In this document: piece after piece, positions 57,636 to 64,000 of the stretch
Layout of the letters: every line of letters starts with the position of its first letter
How positions within the stretch are numbered: position 1 is the stretch's first letter
DNA from: Arachis hypogaea
Lineage: Eukaryota > Streptophyta > Magnoliopsida > Fabales > Fabaceae
DNA: 64,000 nt
Reading direction: 5' to 3'
Assembly (NCBI RefSeq): GCF_003086295.3
Contig: NC_092048.1
Span: 112,794,276 to 112,858,275 of the forward strand
The notes under the pieces: generated by a model
The model's database searches: none
Seen by the model: only the letters and a program-made list of their open reading frames with translations
Told to the model about the DNA's origin: nothing
Position numbers and translations under genes: made by a program

Positions 57636-59289
57636 ATGAGTTCTCACCCCTCTGGCTTTAAGTTTGGTTCCAATGTTGTTGTAAGGAATGAAAGCTATAA
57701 TAGGAACATGCATCAAGGTCAAAACAATCAAAGATGGAAGGAGCCACGAGGATCTGATCAACCCTTTTGGCAACAACACCTTCCAAGATACCATGGACAA
57801 CGACCATTCTACAATGCATGCCAAAACAATAGTTATGGTGGACCTCTCCGTGACAACCAACCCCCACCAAATTACTATGGTCAAGAGCCATTCCGAGGTA
57901 CGTATCAAGATGATAGATATGGTGGACCCCCTTGTAGTTATCAATAAGCCCTATCATATGCCTATGAACCACCTACTCAACATAGCTTTGAACCACCATA
58001 CTCACAAGCCACCTACAACCATTCACCTCTACATGACCCTAACCCTTATCCACCCTGATTCCAATCCAATTATCCCCAAGAATCACCACTTCTATATGCA
58101 ACATGTCCATATCCATCAACCCAAGAATCATAGGCTCGCCTCAAGGAAACAGTAGATCAATTTCATGTAACCCTTCATCAACTGGAGCAAGCGATAAATC
58201 AATTAGCTTCCTGACGTTTGGACACTCAAGGAACTCCCATGGCTTCATGTGGAGAATCTAATGAAGAACGTAGCATGAAGGAGACACTAGAAGCTCCGGT
58301 GAACAGTAAGGAGCATGACTTTGTACTTGAATAAGTAGAGGAAGCCGAGATTATCGAAGAAGAAGAATCGGTCGAAGACTTAGGAAACGCTGAACCTCCA
58401 TGGGAATCAAGAGTTGTGGAGAATTTCACCCAGAAATTTGCAATTGATGCTAAGGATGATAGTGCACAACCCCCAAGGCATGTATCTTATGAAGAACTGG
58501 ATGGAACAGATCAAGAAGCAAGCTTCCTTGGTAATGATGATCATGAATCAAGCTCTCCTAATGATGAACATGCATCTGCAATTGAATTCTTTGAGATTGA
58601 AGAACCTTCCACAAGTGAATATGAAGAGGATGTGGAGGTAGATTTTTCTCAACCTCCAACTTATGACTTGAGTGATGAGGAAGAAATCGAAGACTCTGAT
58701 CAAGACGTGGTTGCAATTGAAGAGGTTTGTAAGGAAGTGGAATTATTCACAAGAGTACAAGGAAGTGGAGCTTGAAAGACCACCGGAAACACCTCTCCCG
58801 AGGACATTACCACCCAATACAAACTTCAAGTGGGTAAAATTCTTAGCCTTTATCTTTACCTTTCCACTTGAATATGGTTTGCTTGAAACCGATGGCCAGC
58901 TCAGAGCTCTCTGCGGCTTTAAGAGTAAGAGGGAGATGGTTAGTAATAGAAGTTGGTATCCAAGGTTCAATATGGTTCCACGCCCCAAATGGAAGTGCAA
59001 GGATTGGTATAAAGCTCGATTGAATGGATTTCGGAAGAAGCTTGGGTATCTCAGCGGAAATTCAGGTTGCTTACCACCCGGTTGGAATAATGTAGATAAA
59101 ATCGAAGACGAGTACAAAAGCAAGGTTTGGGATCTTAGAATTCATTCTGATAATCAACACTCCTGGAGCCTGATCACCTGCTTTAACTTACTAGAAGGCT
59201 TTACGTGCCTAGTTTGGGACCTCGGAGGCTATTGGAATTGCAAACGTTGGTAGAGATTTCTGGATGAGTTCAAGCACAAGCCACCATAA
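57636..59289 (+). pseudogene. ORF A of family 2: low-complexity N terminus, coiled coil, acidic region, Trp-rich C terminus
   Basis: The start ATG 57636 (MSSHPSGFKFG) is chosen because codons upstream are T-rich leader. The frame runs through a Gly/Tyr/Gln/Pro-rich segment, a coiled-coil-like stretch (about 58140-58215), an acidic stretch and, after one frameshift near 58750, the Trp-rich domain shared with 2a (LLETDGQL, ALCG, CLPPGWN, KVWD, NQHSWSL), ending FLDEFKHKPP at 59289. At least six in-frame stops occur (for example 57945, 59251); all could come from single C-to-T or G-to-A changes in Gln, Arg or Trp codons. It occupies the gag position but I see no gag domain. Function unknown. Confidence 0.6.
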
Positions 59290-59338
59290 CAAGGAGCTCA
59301 ACAAATGTCCAACTTAAGGACTTTAACTAAAAGTGCTA

Positions 59339-59356
59339 GGTGGGACACAACCCACC
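59339..59356 (+). other. Conserved hairpin after ORF A (2d)
   Basis: GGTGGG pairs perfectly with CCCACC around ACACAA, 50 bp after the ORF A stop. The counterpart in 2a is at 2784-2801. Confidence 0.5.
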
Positions 59357-60506
59357 ATGGTATGATCGTTCTTTTTCAATTTTAGTTTTATTTTGTTTTG
59401 TTTTATTCTTAGTTTTATTTTATTCTATTTTCTCTAAGTGTCACTCATCATGTCTGTATTAGCATCTGCATTCTGCATACTGCATAAAAAAAATAATAAT
59501 TTTTGGGTCACATCCAACGCCCAGAAAGTTGGGCTGAAATCGTACGGTTGTTGTGCGTTAGGCACAAATTGGTCCACGCGTACGCGTTCATGATGCGTAC
59601 GCGTCATTGTCATTTACACACACCACGCATGGGCGTGAGCGACGCGTACGCGTCGCATAAAAATTTTTGACCCCTTAAATGAAACAGAGAGTTGTGCCAA
59701 AATGACGCTGGATTCGTGCGTTTAGCACAATTCTGGTCGACGCGTTCGCGTGTCTCACGCGTTCGCGTCATTTTCATTATCCTCTGTTTACGCGTTCGCG
59801 TCAATGACGCTTGCGCGTAGTGGCAATTCTACCTTATCCACGCGCACGCGTGACCCACACGTACGCATGGATTTGAATTCACTAACCCCCCCGACGCGGA
59901 AACCCTAGCCCCAGCGTCACTTTTCTTCCCCCCTCCCCAACGTTCCACCTCCATTCTTCTCTCTTTCTCTCCAACCTCCCACCGCCACCAGCCACCACCG
60001 CCGCCATCACCGCCGCACTGCCACCGTCACTGACCTCCAAACCCGCCGCCATTCACCCCACCCTCACCCCTCCTTCTTCTCCTCGTCTCCTTCTCCTTCC
60101 CCCTCTCGACCCCACTGCCCCCTACCCAGCCCGCCGCACCCAATCGTCGGCCACCACCATCATGCCGCCACTGTCACCCCCTCCCCCTCCTTCCTTTCCT
60201 TCCCTTCTCTTCCTCTTCTCTTCCTTCTCTTCCTCTTCTCACCCCAGCCCCGTTGCCGTGCCACCACAGCGCCACCACCGCAGCACTGGAGCCGCCTTTT
60301 CGCCACCACCAGCAGCACCATCAACATCCCTTTCCCTCTTCATTTCAATTTCTTTCATTGCGCACCCCAGGTTCTACTGCACTCCGATTCCTTTTCCGTT
60401 CAAGTTAGTTAGTTTGCATATTTTAATTCTATTTAATTTAGGTTAGTTAGAGATGCATGTCTGTAGTGGATTATATGTGGTTAGGTAGCTAGGTTGTGAG
60501 GAAGCC
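59357..60506 (+). mobile_element. Spacer between ORF A and T32 of 2d
   Basis: AT-rich sequence, then a CpG palindrome array (59572-59875), then a strongly C-rich CCACCGCC-type tract (59885-60330). The Ser/Pro-rich ORF at 60162-60446 follows that composition and is not considered real. No clear TATA box. Confidence 0.6.
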
Positions 60507-61340
60507 ATGAGATTCATGAGCTTTGACTGGGAGGCAGTGAAGCGAACCATATCCATTGATCCAGCTGTCCCATGGGTTCTGGGTAAGTCAACAGTGAACC
60601 CAAAAGGCATAAAAATTATTTATCTGAATGATGAGGCTCAGCTGTGGCAACAAATTCTGAGCAACTATGTAATGCCAAGTACTCACGAGACTGAGGTGCC
60701 AGCTGCCATGATTACTATTATCTGGTGCGTGATGGAAGGCAAGGACCTGTACCTTCCCCGATTTATCCGTCACTCCATGGCTAAAGTGCATGTCCGAAGC
60801 ACTCTGCCTTTCCCATATCTGATTACCCAGTTGGGCCGCCAAGCTGAGGTACCGTGGGAGCCTGAGGATGAGAAGCCACCAGCCGCCGACTGCAAGAAGA
60901 TCATCCCACACGGCAGGAAGTTCGAGGCTTTGGGCTACATACCTCCTTCTCCGACTGCCTCTACTGATGCAGCCACATCCTCTATTGCCCCTTCAGCACC
61001 TGCTGCACCACCCACACCTACAATACCCTCACCTACTTCCCAGCCCATCCACCACCTTGTGCACCGACTCTTTGAGCGCCTGGACCAGATGGAGCGCCGC
61101 AACCAATGGCGATATGAGCGGTCTGAGCGTCACAGCAAGCGATGCTATAAGCATTTAAAGCTGATGATCAAGTTGGGACACACTGACATCCCCTCCGAGC
61201 CTGACACACCATCAAAGCCATCTGAGGAGGAGGCAGATGAACAGGAGGACGATGCACGGGCAGAGGATGAGCAGGCAGGATCCCAGCAGGCAGAGCACCA
61301 GCAGGCAGTGCCCCAGCATGAGGAGCCTCAACAGATATAG
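60507..61340 (+). CDS. T32-type ORF of element 2d
   Basis: 277 codons from ATG 60507 (MRFMSFDWEAVK). The first 140 residues correspond to the C-terminal half of the T32 domain of 1b/1c (Trp at the LWQQILSNY position, THETEVPAAMITIIWCVMEGKDLY). A Pro/Ala/Ser/Thr linker, a basic RRNQWRYERSERHSKR stretch and an acidic Gln-rich tail with QQA repeats follow. TAG at 61338-61340 is probably a mutated Gln codon, since the repeat continues in frame to TGA 61467-61469. The N-terminal half of the domain is missing. The central module lies just downstream. Confidence 0.55.
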   Translation: MRFMSFDWEAVKRTISIDPAVPWVLGKSTVNPKGIKIIYLNDEAQLWQQILSNYVMPSTHETEVPAAMITIIWCVMEGKDLYLPRFIRHSMAKVHVRSTLPFPYLITQLGRQAEVPWEPEDEKPPAADCKKIIPHGRKFEALGYIPPSPTASTDAATSSIAPSAPAAPPTPTIPSPTSQPIHHLVHRLFERLDQMERRNQWRYERSERHSKRCYKHLKLMIKLGHTDIPSEPDTPSKPSEEEADEQEDDARAEDEQAGSQQAEHQQAVPQHEEPQQI

Positions 61341-61472
61341 TCGGCAGATCCACAGGCCCCTATACAGACAAAGCCTCCGCTTCAACAGGCAGATCCCCAG
61401 GCACCCACACACCCTACAGAGCCAGCAGAGCACCTTTCCGGAGATGACGCTTCTTCACACCCAGCTTGATTG

Positions 61473-61511
61473 AGCATCGGGGACGATGCTATTATATAAA
61501 TGTGGGGAGGT
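61473..61511 (+). promoter_or_regulatory. Hairpin plus polypurine-like tract, central copy (2d)
   Basis: AGCATCG (61473-61479), GGGA loop, CGATGCT (61484-61490), then AAATGTGGGGAGGT (61498-61511). Compared with 2a the stem differs at several positions on both sides, with pairing preserved. Confidence 0.65.
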
Positions 61512-63124
61512 CGCCATCTCTGGCGAATGTTATTTTGGTGAACTACTTTCAGACTCTTTTTCATCCTATTTTATTTCTTTTTCTGTATTTTTATTTTTAT
61601 TTTATCTTATTTTATCTTATTTTCCTTTCAGTACTTGCACATTTTCTTTTACTGTACTTTTGTTTATTTCTACTTTATTACATTTTGCACTTTGGGCTGT
61701 ATATATCTTAGATATTTAGCTTAATTTGCACTCTTAACTTATTAGTTGTGATATAGAAAATATGGATTATTTAGTTTAGTTTACCCTTTTAGCATATGAT
61801 AATTTGGTTTAATTGAAAATAGAAAGTAAACTATAAATTTTCAGATTTTCATAATCACAATAATCCACTTAGCATAGATATATAGTAATAAATGTTGGTA
61901 AATTGACGATATTTTTCAAGGAATGTATTTATTTCTTTACAAAAGCCATTCAAGGATTCACATTGATTGAGTTAGAACTCTTTATTCTTACGTGCATGAT
62001 ATACATAAATGATATATGATTTTTGAGCCAAAGAACACACAACTTGTGAGATTTGGGCTTAATTGCATGGTTACATTATTTAACCATAGTTTTCATTCCT
62101 GTGTGTTTCCTTCTCTATAATTGCAGACTTTACTTTGTTCCACTCTATATGTCCAATATAGAATGTATTTACATACTTGCATATGATTGAGGCCATTACT
62201 TGTTTTTGCTCACTTATCCCAAATAAACCTACCCTTTTATGTCACCCTTGTTAGCCACCTTGAGCCTTTTAATCCCCTTCTGTTCTATAACCACATCACT
62301 AGCCTTAAGCAGAAAAACAAATGAAATACCCTAAATTGAATCTTTGGTTAGCTTAAGATAGAGATTGTGTATCAATTAAGTGTGGGGAACTGTGGGAACA
62401 ATGGTTGATAGGAAAGGATTAAATTGACAAAATAATTGGAATTTGGGTGCATGCTCATGTGAGAGTTAAAAAATTAAAATACCATGTGCATTGACATTTT
62501 ATGTTTATGTTAAAAAAAAAGAGAGAAAATTTTTTTTATTTCCTATAATTAAATAAATAAGCTTAGGGAACAAAATTACCCCAGTATTAAGTATAGTAAA
62601 AGAATCAATGCATATGTGATAACATCAAAATAAAATTTGGTGCATGAGTATGTGATACAAAAGTGAAAATTGGGAAGTTAAGCATAATTTTAGAGTTATA
62701 TAGAATATGTATATGTTAGGTGAGATCTTAGACTAATCAAGGATTCAATTTATAGCTTACTTAGCCATATATATATATACCCTCACCTTTGTCTTAACCC
62801 CATTACAACTTTGAAAAGACCTCACAATGTTTGCATGTGTACATTAAATATTTGTTGATTGGTTAGATGAAGAACAAAGTTGTAGAAAGCATGACTAGAG
62901 AAGAATAGAGTGATTAACCACAAACACTGAGTGATTAGAGTGCATACACAAATCCAGTGAGTTCATTTCCATATATCCATGTTTAATTATTGATTGTCTT
63001 GCAAGTTTGTGAAATCTTTTAATTAACTCGACTCAATTGTGAATGTGTTTTAACATGATTTAGCCCTTGGTTGTGCATATATAATTCCTTGAAAAAAAAT
63101 ATGACTCAATTTAACCACATGTAG

Positions 63125-63194
<70 letters not shown>

Positions 63195-63305
63195 TGGATA
63201 GTAATTAGAATTGTATGATTCATTTAGGTAGCTGCATTTAGAATAGATTGCATTGCATAGATTCCACCATTCTGCCTTCACTCTTTTTTAGTTTCTTTTA
63301 AGTTG
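61512..63305 (+). mobile_element. Non-coding 3' interior of 2d
   Basis: AT-rich, homologous to 4055-5510 of 2a and 47211-48695 of 2c, with a (TA)n run at 63128-63192. The ORFs at 61466-61719 look fortuitous. Confidence 0.65.
63128..63192. repeat. (TA)n microsatellite
   Basis: About 32 TA units. Confidence 0.95.
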
Positions 63306-63342
63306 AGCATGAGGACATGCTAATGTTTAAGTGTGGGGAGGT
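63306..63342 (+). promoter_or_regulatory. Hairpin plus polypurine tract, terminal copy (2d)
   Basis: AGCATG-AGGA-CATGCT (63306-63321), then AATGTTT and AAGTGTGGGGAGGT (63329-63342) directly before the 3' LTR. Confidence 0.7.
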
Positions 63343-64000
63343 TGATAAACCACTATTTTATTATTTATCTTGTGCTAATTTGAGTGGGTTTTATCAATTC
63401 TTCACTCACTTATTCATATAATTTGCATGGTTTTATAATTCCTTAATTATTCTGTGATATATGTGAAAACATGTTTCCTATGCCTTAAAAATGTTAATTT
63501 TAATTATCCTTTATTACCATTCGATGTTGTGATCTGTGTGTTAAGTATTTTCAGGCTTTATAGGGTAGGAATGGCTTAGAGGACAGAAAGGAAACATGCA
63601 AAAGTGGAAGGAACGCACAAAAATGAAGTTTTGAAGAAACTGATAGTGACGCGCGTGCATGGATGACGCGGACGCGTGCCTGGCGTAAAGCACGAGCGAC
63701 GCGTACGCGTGACTGATGCGTACGCGTAATAAGGAAAATCTCCAAATGACGCGCACGCGTGACCTACGCGTACGCGTGACAGACGCCACATGCAAAAAGT
63801 TGCAGAAGTCGCCCCCAGCGATTTCTGGGCTCCTTTTCGGCCCAAATCCAAGCCCAGAAACACAGAATAGAGGCTGGAGAACGAGGGAATCAAAGAATCG
63901 ATTCAACATTCATTCATTATTGACAATTTTAGGTTTTATATATAGTTTCTAGAGAGAGAGGCTCTCTCCTCTCTCTTAGGTTTTAGGAATTAGGATTTCT
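63343..64000 (+). repeat. 3' LTR of element 2d, cut by the window end
   Basis: Starts TGATAAACCAC and matches 56085-56750. CpG palindromes at 63645-63785. Confidence 0.9.

Larger units (their letters stand above)
56085..64000 (+). mobile_element. Family-2 element 2d (runs past the window end)
   Basis: 5' LTR 56085-57517, interior 57518-63342, 3' LTR from 63343. It is inserted in the Harbinger element; host bases before it are TTGGC (56080-56084). The interior holds ORF A and T32, separated by a palindrome array, plus both hairpin/polypurine modules. No gag, protease or pol motif is seen. Confidence 0.85.

Noticed and set aside
60162..60446. Ser/Pro-rich 94-codon ORF
   Set aside because: Lies in a C-rich low-complexity tract before T32; composition explains the open frame.

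Overview
The window looks like a legume nuclear chromosome, most likely peanut (Arachis). One intact, intron-containing plant gene sits in about 60 kb of nested and decayed transposons. The assignment rests on the spliced plant bHLH gene, Athila-like LTR elements primed by tRNA-Asp, and LTR sequence types I associate with Arachis (memory, not a search). I saw no bacterial operon, rRNA, complete tRNA gene or CRISPR array.

Two pol-less LTR families dominate. Family 1 has LTRs of about 1.65-1.75 kb beginning TGATGAGCGG. It carries gag-protease but no visible reverse transcriptase or integrase, then a separate ORF of the putative plant transposon protein type (called T32 here). Copies are 1a (1-1992, its 3' end only), 1b (8008-15605, forward), 1c (15618-26935, reverse) and an LTR fragment (7086-8007). 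Family 2 has LTRs of about 1.4-1.5 kb beginning TGATAAACC. It carries an unfamiliar first ORF with a Trp-rich C terminus and, in one copy, a T32 ORF. Copies are 2a (1993-7085), 2b (a solo LTR at 21142-22591 inside the gag of 1c), 2c (45765-51262, reverse, with a perfect target duplication) and 2d (56085 to beyond the window end).

Layout: 1-7085, element 1a inserted in 2a. 7086-26935, a complex in which forward 1b and reverse 1c face each other. 26936-28700, remains of a third LTR family. 28700-35799, low-copy sequence holding the bHLH gene (CDS 31195-33983, 8 exons, about 609 codons, GL3/EGL3 type). 35800-40074, a decayed reverse-strand Ty1/copia element. 40075-42150, a probable solo LTR. 42150-45764, gene and transposon fragments, including a PIF/Harbinger SANT ORF holding a 128-bp CACTA-type MITE and then split by 2c. 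51263-53440, mostly unassigned. 53443-56084, a broken PIF/Harbinger element interrupted by 2d.

Most notable observation: both families carry a small module directly upstream of the 3' LTR and a second copy about 1.5-2 kb further inside, beside the T32 ORF. It is a 6-8 bp hairpin with a purine tetraloop (AGGA, GGGA or AGGG), a short spacer, then a polypurine-tract-like motif (AAGTGTGGGGAGGT in family 2, AAGTTTGGTGT in family 1). Stem sequences differ completely between copies while pairing is kept. In family 1 the inner copy lies between a TATA box and the T32 start codon. Other repeated architecture includes multiplied tRNA-Asp primer-binding sites and CpG-rich palindrome arrays at matching places in LTRs and internal regions.
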